Below, one piece after another: positions 8,202 through 17,230 of a stretch of DNA of 64,000 nucleotides; the first letter of the stretch is position 1, and every line of letters begins with the position of its first letter. Below the pieces are notes generated by a model, which worked only from the letters and a program-made list of their open reading frames with translations, was not told where the DNA came from and did no database searches. This DNA is from an uncultured Porphyromonadaceae bacterium (lineage in GTDB: Bacteria > Bacteroidota > Bacteroidia > Bacteroidales > Coprobacteraceae). The DNA lies in contig URAV01000019.1 of NCBI GenBank assembly GCA_900545915.1, positions 1 through 64,000 of the forward strand, in the 5' to 3' direction. Both the position numbers and the translations under genes were made by a program.

Positions 8202-11200
8202 TTAAAAAGATACGCCCAAGCTCACCGAATAGGTCGTTGTCATCGGGAATCCGTTCATTAAAGTTTTATAACTGTTTTTCCCTTTTTTCTGATCCGGAGT
8301 AAATATTGCCACATTATCTCCGATAAGAGAAAGAGTACATCCGCTCATATTCATTTTTTTACAAATCGACTTCGGAAGATTATATGTCAAAACGATATTC
8401 TTCAATTCAAAATATGTCGCCTTATACAGATACCGAGTCGAGTACATACTCGATTTACTCGGATTATTATTGACAAACTTCGGATTCACCGCCAAATCCC
8501 CGGGATTTTGCCAACGATCGAGCGCCTCGATCGGCTGATTGTAAGACAGTACACTATACCCGTCATCTAATGATCCCGACATAAATGAACTCAACAAATA
8601 TCCACCGATAGAATAGGTCATATTTATACGCAACGAAAGATCCTTCCACCTGAATGTATTGTGGAATCCTCCATAAACAGTCGGAGAAGAAGTTTTATAC
8701 GGAACTCTGTTATCATAACTGAACGATCGGGTTATATTACCGTTCTTATCATACCACAGAGGACTTCCGTCACGAGGATCTACTCCTGCCCAGCGGACCA
8801 GATAATAAACATTTTTATCTTCTCCTTTTCTCCAAACATTAGTTATACGACCGACTTCCGTGTCATTATACAGTTTTAATATTTTATTTTTATTATGAGC
8901 TATATTGAAATCGGTAGTCCATTCAAAATCTTTCATCTGTATATTGATCGTGTTCATATTAAACTCCACACCTTGATTTCGCATCGATCCGGCATTACGA
9001 TAAATCCGGGTACTACCCACAGCACGGGATACTCCCAACTTACTCAGCATATTTTCTGTTACATTCCGATAATATTCCAATTCCATATCAAACCGTTCTA
9101 AAAAACGTGCACGAATACTGACATTAGTTTTGTAAGTAGTTTCCCACGTCAATCCCGGATTAGGCGGCTCTGACATGACAGCCCCTAATTGATTATCATA
9201 AAAATAAGAGTCGCTATAATTATAAGCACCTTTTGCGGAAACGCTCGAACGTGAATTATTCGTATTTCCATACGAACCTTTCAACTTCAATACATCCATA
9301 AAATCCCATGAATAAAACGGTTCGTTATGAATATTCCAAGAAGCTCCGATCGATGCCGAATTAGCCCAGCGCGCAAACTTTCCAAAATCAGAACTTCCAT
9401 CTCTTCGACCCGAAACTGTCAGATAATAACGAGAAGCCCAATTATATCCTGCCGAAAAAAAGTAGGAAAGATTCCGGGTAATATCAGAACTACTAGAACC
9501 CAGTCGGCTATCCTGCTCAGCATATCCGACTTCTTGAATAAAATCATTCATAAATCCGCTGCCTGAAGCGTTATGAGAATCTCGAGAAACATTTTTCAAC
9601 TCTATACCGGCAACGGCATTTACGCCATGTTTCCTAAAACGGCGATCAAGATTCACCCGATAAACATTGACCCATGTAAGCACATTCGATTCTTCTCTAC
9701 GAGAATAACCGATTCCTTCTCCATTAGAGTCCATTCCCGCCCAGTTTGTCCGGGCATCATAAGAAGCACCATGATTATTCAAATAATTTACACCGAATTG
9801 TGCTGTGGCGCTAAGCCCTTGAATAATATCATATTTTAAAGAAAAATTACCTTCAGCCTGTACCGCACGCTGCTTATCAGAATTCTCATCCCTATAAGCC
9901 AACGAATTATAAAGTTTCTTCTTTTTCCAATTCGGAACCACATTTCCAAAACTATCGGTCGTCGTCCCGTCGATTATATTATCATACAGCCTATAAGTCG
10001 TTCCGTCCATATCATAAGGAGAAAAAATCGGCAATAACTGATAATAGCTCTTCGATACGGCAAACAAATTATTTGGGTTATAGGAAACTCCTAACGTAAC
10101 GGAAGAAGAAAATTTAGGGTGTATCTGCACATCCGTAACCGATCTTAATGTAATACGCTGCTGACGATTGCCTTTTTCAATTTGATCCTCTTGATAATAA
10201 GATGCAGACAAACGGTTGGACATTCGTTCACCTCCCCCGCTTGCAGAGACGTTAACTTGTAAAGTCTGTCCACTCCCGAAAAGAAGATCATGCCAATTGG
10301 TGTTTGTCGTCGAATATGAATCATGAGGATTATCTGTATATGGGAAATAATCCAGATTTTTTTCGCCCCCGTTCAGCCAAGCTTCTCGAGCCAACTCAAG
10401 GTATTGTGAGCCGTTTGTAGTTTTAAAACGTGTCGATTCATTCAAAAACGAAACTCCATACTGCACCGTAGCATTCAACACGGTCTTTCCCGAACGGCCT
10501 TTTTTAGTAGTGATCAAAATAACACCATTCGAAGCGTTAACACCGTAAATCGCTGTAGCAGAAGCGTCTTTTAAAACCGTAATAGATTCGATATCATCCG
10601 GATTCAAAAAAGAGAGTGGACTTATGCTCGTGTTCATTCCTTCTATGATATTCGTTGCCGTACCCGTATATACAGGCACACCATCGACAATCCACATCGG
10701 TTCGCTCGACGCATTCAAAGAACCATCACCTCGAATACGGACATTATTACGAGTTCTAACCGAGGGAGAATCAGTATTAGGCTCTATACGCATACCCGGT
10801 ATCAAACCATCCAACATATCATCAACACGTCCGGCCGGAAGATACTTTAACTCTTTTGATCCTACCTGAAATGCACTTCCTACCATATCGGATCTTTTCT
10901 GAATAGTACCATACGCCCCTTGAACTACAACTTCGCCAATCTGATGATCATTATTCTTTAAAATAACTTTTAAATCAGTCTGCTTAGTAACGATAATAGT
11001 CTCAGATTCCATTCCGATGAAAGAAAAAACCAGAGTAGCCTTACCCACGGGAACAGATACGGTAAACTTTCCATCTATATCCGTAGTAGTCCCCTTCTTG
11101 GTTTCTTTTACAAGAATCGAGGCCCCGACAACCGGATTGCGTTCAGCATCAATAACAACTCCTGTTACTTTCCTGAATCCGGATTCCTGAGCTTCTACAA

Positions 11201-11258
11201 TTTGATTTACCGATAATAATAAAATTATAATCAGTAAATGAAACAAAAACCTTTGCAT
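8202..11258 (-). CDS. SusC/RagA family TonB-dependent outer-membrane transporter
   Basis: A 1018-residue TonB-linked transporter. A signal peptide (to about residue 23, VEAQ) is followed by a carboxypeptidase-D regulatory-like domain (VTGVVIDAERNPVVGASILV), a TonB box-like segment before the plug (GEVVVQGAYG), the plug domain with the SusC signature SPLSFLNPDDIESITVLKDA and SATAIYGVNASNGVILITTK, and a long beta-barrel ending in an aromatic residue (VSLGVSF), as needed for BAM insertion. It starts the operon susC-susD-lipoprotein-lipoprotein. No sigma/anti-sigma pair or hybrid two-component regulator lies beside it in the window, so its regulation is not visible. Confidence 0.96.
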   Translation of the reverse strand: MQRFLFHLLIIILLLSVNQIVEAQESGFRKVTGVVIDAERNPVVGASILVKETKKGTTTDIDGKFTVSVPVGKATLVFSFIGMESETIIVTKQTDLKVILKNNDHQIGEVVVQGAYGTIQKRSDMVGSAFQVGSKELKYLPAGRVDDMLDGLIPGMRIEPNTDSPSVRTRNNVRIRGDGSLNASSEPMWIVDGVPVYTGTATNIIEGMNTSISPLSFLNPDDIESITVLKDASATAIYGVNASNGVILITTKKGRSGKTVLNATVQYGVSFLNESTRFKTTNGSQYLELAREAWLNGGEKNLDYFPYTDNPHDSYSTTNTNWHDLLFGSGQTLQVNVSASGGGERMSNRLSASYYQEDQIEKGNRQQRITLRSVTDVQIHPKFSSSVTLGVSYNPNNLFAVSKSYYQLLPIFSPYDMDGTTYRLYDNIIDGTTTDSFGNVVPNWKKKKLYNSLAYRDENSDKQRAVQAEGNFSLKYDIIQGLSATAQFGVNYLNNHGASYDARTNWAGMDSNGEGIGYSRREESNVLTWVNVYRVNLDRRFRKHGVNAVAGIELKNVSRDSHNASGSGFMNDFIQEVGYAEQDSRLGSSSSDITRNLSYFFSAGYNWASRYYLTVSGRRDGSSDFGKFARWANSASIGASWNIHNEPFYSWDFMDVLKLKGSYGNTNNSRSSVSAKGAYNYSDSYFYDNQLGAVMSEPPNPGLTWETTYKTNVSIRARFLERFDMELEYYRNVTENMLSKLGVSRAVGSTRIYRNAGSMRNQGVEFNMNTINIQMKDFEWTTDFNIAHNKNKILKLYNDTEVGRITNVWRKGEDKNVYYLVRWAGVDPRDGSPLWYDKNGNITRSFSYDNRVPYKTSSPTVYGGFHNTFRWKDLSLRINMTYSIGGYLLSSFMSGSLDDGYSVLSYNQPIEALDRWQNPGDLAVNPKFVNNNPSKSSMYSTRYLYKATYFELKNIVLTYNLPKSICKKMNMSGCTLSLIGDNVAIFTPDQKKGKNSYKTLMNGFPMTTTYSVSLGVSF

Positions 11259-11730
11259 ATTTCCCAGATTAAATAAAGTCTATCAAAAAAGCCTTTCTAT
11301 TCATTTTTTAAATAATTTTACAAATGTGTAAAACGAATTTGAGAAGTGCAAAAGATTTGAAGAAAATTAATAATATGTTCCTTTTTTTAAATTTACATAC
11401 AACAAATAAGTTATTTATTCCTATATAAGTCTAAAACATATAAACAAATCCGCATTTTTAATCAGACAATAAAAACCACAAAAAAGAGAAACTATTAATA
11501 AAAAGCAGGTTATAATAATATTTTAAAATAAATGAATTTACAGTATTAATAAATTATTCACCCAAAGCAGTAAAATCCAATATCACTGCAAAGTATTAAA
11601 AACTCTATCCAATACAAAAAAATCTTTATAGCATTTTTAAAACAATGATAAAAGAGCATTTCAATTTTATGAGAATATTTCTTAATTTCTTATCCCGTTA
11701 GATACAACCAAGATGGTTCTTTAAATCTAA
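11259..11730. other. AT-rich intergenic region upstream of susC-like gene
   Basis: This 470-base, very AT-rich stretch separates the leftward susC-like gene from the rightward tsaC-like unit. I see no open reading frame with coding character and no clear TAnnTTTG element on the minus strand close to the susC start. It presumably holds the susC promoter and 5' leader, but I cannot place them. Confidence 0.4.
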
Positions 11731-11912
11731 AAGCCTGTCTAAACTTTCTAATAAAATTTATATATCCAGACTTTTTTGAGTCTTCTTACGATTTATTTTC
11801 ATGTTTCTGCATGTCACATAACCTACTACGCTCCTTATCGAAATAGAAAAACTCCCTCGAAAACAGTTCACCCCAAAAATGTCCATGTCAAGAGCCTATC
11901 TAAATTTAAACA
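11731..11912 (+). repeat. MITE-like dispersed element, copy 3, degenerate
   Basis: The left end AAGCCTGTCTAAACTTTCTA matches the family left end, the centre GTCACATAACCTACTACGC resembles the hairpin core GTCAGATAGCCCGCTATC with several changes, CTCCCTCGAAAACAG matches the region right of the core, and the stretch closes with GAGCCTATCTAAATTTAAAC, a further copy of the end motif. The hairpin is no longer self-complementary, so this looks like an old copy. Confidence 0.55.
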
Positions 11913-11963
11913 GATTCTTATACAAAACCGATATTCTTCACCAAAAGAAATAGAGATATTTAT

Positions 11964-11994
11964 TTTGTAATCGGAAAGTGATTTTCTAACTTTG
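11964..11994 (+). promoter_or_regulatory. Bacteroidetes-type promoter of the tsaC-sugar transferase operon
   Basis: The -7 element TAACTTTG (11987-11994) fits TAnnTTTG exactly, with TTTG at 11964-11967 as -33 element and a 19-base spacer. Transcription would begin near 12001, leaving a leader of about 24 bases before the ATG at 12025. Confidence 0.7.
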
Positions 11995-12024
11995 CGAGTT
12001 GTCAGTTATATAACATCTTTTTAC

Positions 12025-12588
12025 ATGGATAACGATATAAAAGAGGCATGTAAAATCATGCAAGAAGGCGGACTCATATTGTACCCGACCGACACGATAT
12101 GGGGAATCGGATGTGATGCCACCAACGAACTCGCAGTAAAACGAGTATATGAAATAAAAAAACGAATCGACAGTAAAGCTTTAATCGTTTTAGTGGACAG
12201 TCCTGTAAAAATAGATTTTTATACCGATCATATTCCGGATATAGCATGGGATCTGATAGATGTCGCAGATAAGCCCCTTACCATAGTTTATCCGAATGCC
12301 CGTAACCTCGCCCATAACTTATTGGCAGAAGACGGAAGTGTGGGTATCCGCATAACGAAAGAAACTTTTTCTCACAAACTATGTGAAAGATTCAGAAAAG
12401 CAATCGTTTCGACATCTGCCAATATCAGTGGAGCACCCTCTCCCCGTAATTTTTCAGAAATCTCTCAAGAAATAAAAGATGCAGTAGATTATATTGTCGA
12501 ATACCGTCAAAATGAAATGACCCATCCGTCACCGTCAAGTGTCATAAAATTGGAAGAAGGAGGGATAGTTAAGATATTACGGCCATAA
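12025..12588 (+). CDS. L-threonylcarbamoyladenylate synthase (TsaC/Sua5/YrdC family)
   Basis: A 187-residue YrdC-fold protein that should make threonylcarbamoyl-AMP from threonine, bicarbonate and ATP, the first step of the t6A modification of tRNAs reading ANN codons. Family segments are visible: GGLILYPTDTIWGIGCDA near the N-terminus, KRIDSKALIVLV, and the KAIVSTSANISGAPSP motif near residue 135. The length fits the short TsaC form; the extra Sua5 C-terminal domain is absent. The ATG at 12025 is chosen because the upstream TTG at 11992 lies inside the -7 promoter element. The next gene begins directly after the stop codon, so both share one transcript. Confidence 0.93.
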   Translation: MDNDIKEACKIMQEGGLILYPTDTIWGIGCDATNELAVKRVYEIKKRIDSKALIVLVDSPVKIDFYTDHIPDIAWDLIDVADKPLTIVYPNARNLAHNLLAEDGSVGIRITKETFSHKLCERFRKAIVSTSANISGAPSPRNFSEISQEIKDAVDYIVEYRQNEMTHPSPSSVIKLEEGGIVKILRP

Positions 12589-13998
12589 ATGAAACAAAAA
12601 CTACAAATAGCAAAATATTTCGTAGGCGACATCATTTCGGTCAGCCTTGCTTGGTTTTTGTTCAATTTGTTCCGTTATCATTTACTAAATATACAATATT
12701 CATTCGGATCTTTATCGGGTTATCTAAATTCATCGAAGATAATAGAGGGACAGATCGTTTTTCCATGTATGTTCCTTTTCATATTTTATTTATCCGGATA
12801 CTATAATCGTCCGTTTCTCAAATCCCGATTAGACGAATTTTTCACGACATTTCTTTCTATTCTACTTTGTACATTCATCGTTTTCTTCGTAGCCCTGCTT
12901 AATGACCAACCACATGTTTATACGAGTTATAAATTAATTTTAGGTCTATTCGGTATATTGTTCACCTGTGTATATACCTGTCGGGCGATTATCACACAAC
13001 AAGCGACATCTCGAATACATAACCGTATATGGGGTTTCAATACTTTGATTATCGGGGCAGGAAAGAAAGCTCAAAATTTGGGCTATGAACTGAATCACAT
13101 GCAAAAATCTATGGGATACAAAATTATCGGATATGTAAAAACCGATGACCAACAAGAATGTATTTCCTCTGATTTACCGATATTTTCATTCTCGGAACTT
13201 CCTGAAAAAATCAAAGAATTTTCCATAGAAGAACTCATTATCGCTCAGGAGCATCATAATCGTAAGAATATGCACAAACTGATCAACAGTTTATATCCTC
13301 TCGAGTTACCGATACAAATAGAGGCAAGCGAATATGAAATGCTGACATCCCGCATAAAATTATCAAATATATACGGAACACCTTTTATCGATATCAGTAT
13401 ATGTTCCCTTTCCGATTGTCAAAAAAATATTAAAAGATTGTTAGACGTAATCTTGTCGGCACTTGCTCTAATCATACTTTCTCCATTATTCCTGTTTTTA
13501 GCAATAAAAATAAAAACCGGCTCGAAAGGTCCTGTTATTTTTAAACAACAGCGCATCGGATACAGAAGAAAAGAATTTACTCTTTACAAATTTAGGACGA
13601 TGATAAACAATGCCGAACAAAACGGTCCGGCTCTATCTAACGAGCATGATTCCCGTATAACACCTTTCGGACATATCATGCGCAAATATAGATTGGATGA
13701 ATTACCTCAATTCTGGAACGTCATTAAAGGAGACATGTCTATTGTAGGTCCGCGTCCCGAAAGGAAATATTTTATAGACCAGCTAATACGCCGTGCCCCT
13801 TATTACAGTTTATTGCATCAAGTTCGTCCGGGAATCACATCATGGGGAATGGTAAAATTCGGTTATGCCCGCAATATCGACGAAATGATAAAACGACTTA
13901 AATATGAAATTCTTTACCTTGAAAACATGTCTTTATTAGTTGATTTAAAAATTATTATTTACACAGTAAAAACAGTATTTACAGGGAAAGGCATTTAA
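12589..13998 (+). CDS. Polyprenyl-phosphate sugar phosphotransferase (WcaJ/PglC-type)
   Basis: A 469-residue membrane enzyme that should transfer a sugar-1-phosphate from a UDP-sugar to undecaprenyl phosphate, starting an exopolysaccharide, capsule or O-antigen repeat unit. The N-terminal half has about four transmembrane helices followed by a Rossmann-like CoA_binding_3 segment (NTLIIGAGKKAQNLGYEL). The C-terminal catalytic domain has the family motifs KRLLDVILSALALI, GPVIFKQQRIG, FTLYKFRTM, the catalytic Asp-Glu pair in YRLDELPQFWNV, and GDMSIVGPRPER. It begins directly at the stop of the tsaC-like gene. A second, distinct member lies at 22289-23671. No other glycosyltransferase genes are near, so the polymer is unknown. 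Confidence 0.92.
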   Translation: MKQKLQIAKYFVGDIISVSLAWFLFNLFRYHLLNIQYSFGSLSGYLNSSKIIEGQIVFPCMFLFIFYLSGYYNRPFLKSRLDEFFTTFLSILLCTFIVFFVALLNDQPHVYTSYKLILGLFGILFTCVYTCRAIITQQATSRIHNRIWGFNTLIIGAGKKAQNLGYELNHMQKSMGYKIIGYVKTDDQQECISSDLPIFSFSELPEKIKEFSIEELIIAQEHHNRKNMHKLINSLYPLELPIQIEASEYEMLTSRIKLSNIYGTPFIDISICSLSDCQKNIKRLLDVILSALALIILSPLFLFLAIKIKTGSKGPVIFKQQRIGYRRKEFTLYKFRTMINNAEQNGPALSNEHDSRITPFGHIMRKYRLDELPQFWNVIKGDMSIVGPRPERKYFIDQLIRRAPYYSLLHQVRPGITSWGMVKFGYARNIDEMIKRLKYEILYLENMSLLVDLKIIIYTVKTVFTGKGI

Positions 13999-13999
13999 T

Positions 14000-15775
14000 A
14001 TGGGAAAAGATTGGTTCTTAAAGCTTCTTGTCTGGCGGGAAAAAAATATAAAGGAAAAAAATTTTATTTTAATTCTCAGCTTCATTATCGGTATTTTAGC
14101 CGCAGGAGCAGCTCTTATACTAAAATACCTGATACATTTTATACAAAATCTGCTCACCGAACATTTTTCTATCAGTGGGGCAAACTATCTGTATCTTGTG
14201 TATCCGATCATAGGTATTCTTCTTTCCGGTTTATATGTGCGATATATTGTTAAAGATGATATCAGTCATGGCATAACCCGCATATTATATGCCATCTCAC
14301 AGCGTAAAAGCCGATTAAAACCTCATAATATGTACACCTCAGTAGTAGCAAGTTCTATCACGATAGGATTCGGAGGATCTGTCGGTGCTGAAGCTCCCAT
14401 CGTATATACCGGTGCAGCTATAGGATCGAATATCGGTAGTGCTTTCAGACTGGATACCCGTGTACTTATGCTTCTTGTCGGATGCGGAGCATCTGCCAGT
14501 ATAGCCGGAATTTTCAAAGCTCCTATTGCCGGTTTGCTATTTACTCTGGAAATACTTATGATGGACTTGACTACAACATCGGTGATGCCTTTACTTATCT
14601 CCTCTGCAACGGCTGCTACCGTTGCTTATATTTTCACCGGACCGACGGCTCAGTTTAGTTTCGTTCAAACCGAACCTTTTATCGCTGAAAGAATTCCGTA
14701 TGTCATTATTCTGGGAATTTTCTGCGGGTTCGTATCTCTCTATTTTACCAGAGTCATGAACTGGCTCGAAGGGAAATTCCGTAAACTCGGAAATCCTTGG
14801 AAAAAGTTCGGATTAGGCTCTATAATTTTAAGTTTGTCTATTTTCTTACTTCCTCCTCTTTATGGAGAAGGCTATGAATCTATCACCCGATTGCTCAGCG
14901 GACACCCTGACGTTATCACAGACGGTAGTATTTTTTACCCGTGGAGAGATAATTTCTGGGTCGTTTTTATGACTTTAGCCTTAATCGTGTTGCTTAAAGT
15001 ATTCGCAACAAGTGCAACAAACGGAGGAGGTGGTGTCGGAGGGACATTCGCCCCAAGTCTCTATCTCGGCTGTATGGGAGGCTTTCTGTTTGCCTATACA
15101 ATCAATCATTTCGAAATAGTGATTCCTCTCTCCGAAAAAAATTTCGCGCTTATGGGGATGGCCGGTGTCATGTCGGCAGTAATGCATGCACCATTAATGG
15201 CTCTTTTCCTCACTGCCGAGTTAACCGGAGGGTATGATCTTTTCCTTCCGTTGATGATTACCTCTACCGTAGCATTCGGCACAATCAGAATTTTCGAACC
15301 GCACAGTATATATACTATGCGTCTGGCCAAAAAAGGAGAGCTTCTTACTCACCATAAAGATAAAGCCGTATTGACATTGTTAAAAATGGACAGCGTTATA
15401 GAGAAAGATTTTCTCATAGTCCATCCCGAAATGAGTTTAGGAGATATGGTAAAAGTTATATCTCAGTCGCATCGTAACATATTTCCGGTCACAAACCATC
15501 GTAACCAATTACTCGGCATCGTATTATTGGATGATATAAGAAATATTATGTTTCGCCCGGAACTTTACAATCGTATGTTTGTCCGAAAATTTATGATCTC
15601 GCCTCCGGGAAAAATAGAAGTGGGTATGACAATGGAAAAGGTAATGAAAATATTTGACGAAACAAATGCATGGAATCTTCCGGTCGTAGAAAACGACCAG
15701 TACGTCGGATTTGTTTCAAAATCAAAAATATTCAATTCATACCGACGTGTATTAGTACATTATTCTCAAGATTAA
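14000..15775 (+). CDS. ClC-family anion transporter with C-terminal CBS pair
   Basis: A 591-residue ClC protein: about ten to twelve transmembrane helices (residues about 20-440) and a cytoplasmic CBS-domain pair (about 455-590, with RNIFPVTNHRNQLLGIVLLD and AWNLPVVENDQYVGFVSKSK). Selectivity-filter motifs are altered: the usual GSGIP place reads ISHGITR, GREGP reads GAEAP with the gating glutamate kept, and GGTFAPSL matches GxFxP. It is therefore likely a functional but divergent member, either a chloride/proton exchanger or a channel. It follows the sugar transferase by one base and precedes fmt by nine, so it belongs to that operon. It is not the fluoride subtype, whose motifs differ. Confidence 0.92.
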   Translation: MGKDWFLKLLVWREKNIKEKNFILILSFIIGILAAGAALILKYLIHFIQNLLTEHFSISGANYLYLVYPIIGILLSGLYVRYIVKDDISHGITRILYAISQRKSRLKPHNMYTSVVASSITIGFGGSVGAEAPIVYTGAAIGSNIGSAFRLDTRVLMLLVGCGASASIAGIFKAPIAGLLFTLEILMMDLTTTSVMPLLISSATAATVAYIFTGPTAQFSFVQTEPFIAERIPYVIILGIFCGFVSLYFTRVMNWLEGKFRKLGNPWKKFGLGSIILSLSIFLLPPLYGEGYESITRLLSGHPDVITDGSIFYPWRDNFWVVFMTLALIVLLKVFATSATNGGGGVGGTFAPSLYLGCMGGFLFAYTINHFEIVIPLSEKNFALMGMAGVMSAVMHAPLMALFLTAELTGGYDLFLPLMITSTVAFGTIRIFEPHSIYTMRLAKKGELLTHHKDKAVLTLLKMDSVIEKDFLIVHPEMSLGDMVKVISQSHRNIFPVTNHRNQLLGIVLLDDIRNIMFRPELYNRMFVRKFMISPPGKIEVGMTMEKVMKIFDETNAWNLPVVENDQYVGFVSKSKIFNSYRRVLVHYSQD

Positions 15776-15784
15776 CAAATATAT

Positions 15785-16750
15785 ATGGAAAAGGAAAATA
15801 TAAGAATCGTTTTCATGGGAACTCCCGAATTTGCCGTAGAGAGTTTAAAACATCTCGTGGAGGAAGGATATAATGTCGCAGGAGTAATTACAATGCCCGA
15901 CAAACCAGCAGGACGAGGACACAAAATACAGTTTTCTCCGGTAAAGGAATATGCCATTTCTCAAGGTCTTCCCCTTTTACAACCTGAGAAATTAAAAGAC
16001 GAAACTTTCCTGACCGAATTAAGAGCATGGAATGCCGACCTTCAAATCGTCGTAGCATTCCGTATGCTCCCTGAAGTTGTATGGGACATGCCCCGATTAG
16101 GGACATTCAATCTGCATGCTTCTCTCCTGCCCCAATATCGTGGGGCAGCGCCTATCAACTGGGCGATAATCAATGGTGACAAAGAGACCGGAGCTACTAC
16201 ATTTTTTCTTACTCATGAGATAGATACCGGCAAAATAATCATGCAAAAGCGCATCCCTATTGCAGATAATGATAATGCAGGAACAGTACATGACCGACTG
16301 ATGGTTATGGGTGCTTCGATGGTAACAGAAACGGTAGATGCAATTCTCGACGGGAGGATTTCCCCTGTCGATCAAGAGTCTGTCAATGTAGACGAACCGT
16401 TAAGGCCTGCTCCCAAAATCTTTAAAGAAACCTGCCGGATCGACTGGAATAAAAGTGCAAAAGACATATATAACTTTATAAGGGGATTATCCCCTTATCC
16501 GGCAGCATGGTGCGAATGGGAAGCTCCCGACCATACGGTCTATACAGTAAAAATATTTGAAACCGAAGTTATAAATACGACAAATGGAAAACCCGGAACT
16601 TTATATACAGACGGGAAAAAATATATTGAAATATCTTGCGGAAACGGTAGTGTACGGTTAAAAGTATTGCAACTTCCCGGGAAAAAAAGATTATCGGTAG
16701 AAGAACTATTACGAGGATTCTCTCTCACCGCAGATTTTATTTGCCGATAA
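15785..16750 (+). CDS. fmt: Methionyl-tRNA formyltransferase
   Basis: A 321-residue enzyme that formylates initiator Met-tRNA with 10-formyl-tetrahydrofolate. The formyltransferase core starts IRIVFMGTPEFAVESL; the catalytic Asn-His-Asp set is seen in FNLHASLLPQYRGAAPINWA and in EIDTGKI. The C-terminal tRNA-binding OB-like domain (from about residue 210, RGLSPYPAAWCEW) is complete. The expected length is about 315. The stop overlaps the start of the DUF454 gene by one base (TAATG). In many genomes fmt sits with def or rsmB; here it sits in a mixed envelope operon. Confidence 0.97.
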   Translation: MEKENIRIVFMGTPEFAVESLKHLVEEGYNVAGVITMPDKPAGRGHKIQFSPVKEYAISQGLPLLQPEKLKDETFLTELRAWNADLQIVVAFRMLPEVVWDMPRLGTFNLHASLLPQYRGAAPINWAIINGDKETGATTFFLTHEIDTGKIIMQKRIPIADNDNAGTVHDRLMVMGASMVTETVDAILDGRISPVDQESVNVDEPLRPAPKIFKETCRIDWNKSAKDIYNFIRGLSPYPAAWCEWEAPDHTVYTVKIFETEVINTTNGKPGTLYTDGKKYIEISCGNGSVRLKVLQLPGKKRLSVEELLRGFSLTADFICR

Positions 16751-17157
16751 TGCGAAAAGTTAATTCGTATAAAAAAATAATATACATCGTATCAGGGACT
16801 TTGTGCCTTATTTTAGGAGGTATCGGTCTATTTGTACCGATACTCCCGACAACTCCGTTTTGGTTACTGACCGCTTGGCTCTATACTCGTAGTTCTCCAT
16901 ATCTTTATAATAAAGTCATGAACATTCCTCTTTTCGGAAACTGTATTCGTAATTTTCATGAATATAAAGCAATCCCTTTACGAGGAAAGGTCATAACCAT
17001 AACAACTTTATGGATTACTATAGGAATATCTATATGGGTCACAGCCGAATTATGGATAGCCATACTTTTAATTGCAATAGCCACCGGTATAACCATACAC
17101 ATTCTATCATATAAGACTTTACGTTCGGATATACATAAGAAAAAAGACATACATTAA
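16750..17157 (+). CDS. DUF454 (YbaN-like) inner-membrane protein
   Basis: A 135-residue membrane protein of the YbaN/DUF454 family, function unknown. The family opening is plain: a hydrophobic helix (IIYIVSGTLCLILGGIG) followed by LFVPILPTTPFWLLTAWLYT, then the NKVMNIPLFGNCIRNFHEYKA loop and two more helices. I start it at the ATG at 16750, which shares a base with the fmt stop; an upstream TTG at 16741 inside fmt is less likely. Co-transcription with fmt is almost certain. Confidence 0.9.
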   Translation: MRKVNSYKKIIYIVSGTLCLILGGIGLFVPILPTTPFWLLTAWLYTRSSPYLYNKVMNIPLFGNCIRNFHEYKAIPLRGKVITITTLWITIGISIWVTAELWIAILLIAIATGITIHILSYKTLRSDIHKKKDIH

Positions 17158-17230
17158 AATTCCGGGTTATACGAACAGAGCATAAAACAAAAACGTTATA
17201 CTATGAAAATATGTATTCTTCTTGTTTATA

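Noticed and set aside
14000..15775. A fluoride-exporting ClC-F protein
   Set aside because: The protein carries CBS domains and GAEAP/GGTFAPSL motifs, and has no fluoride riboswitch upstream; ClC-F proteins lack this layout.
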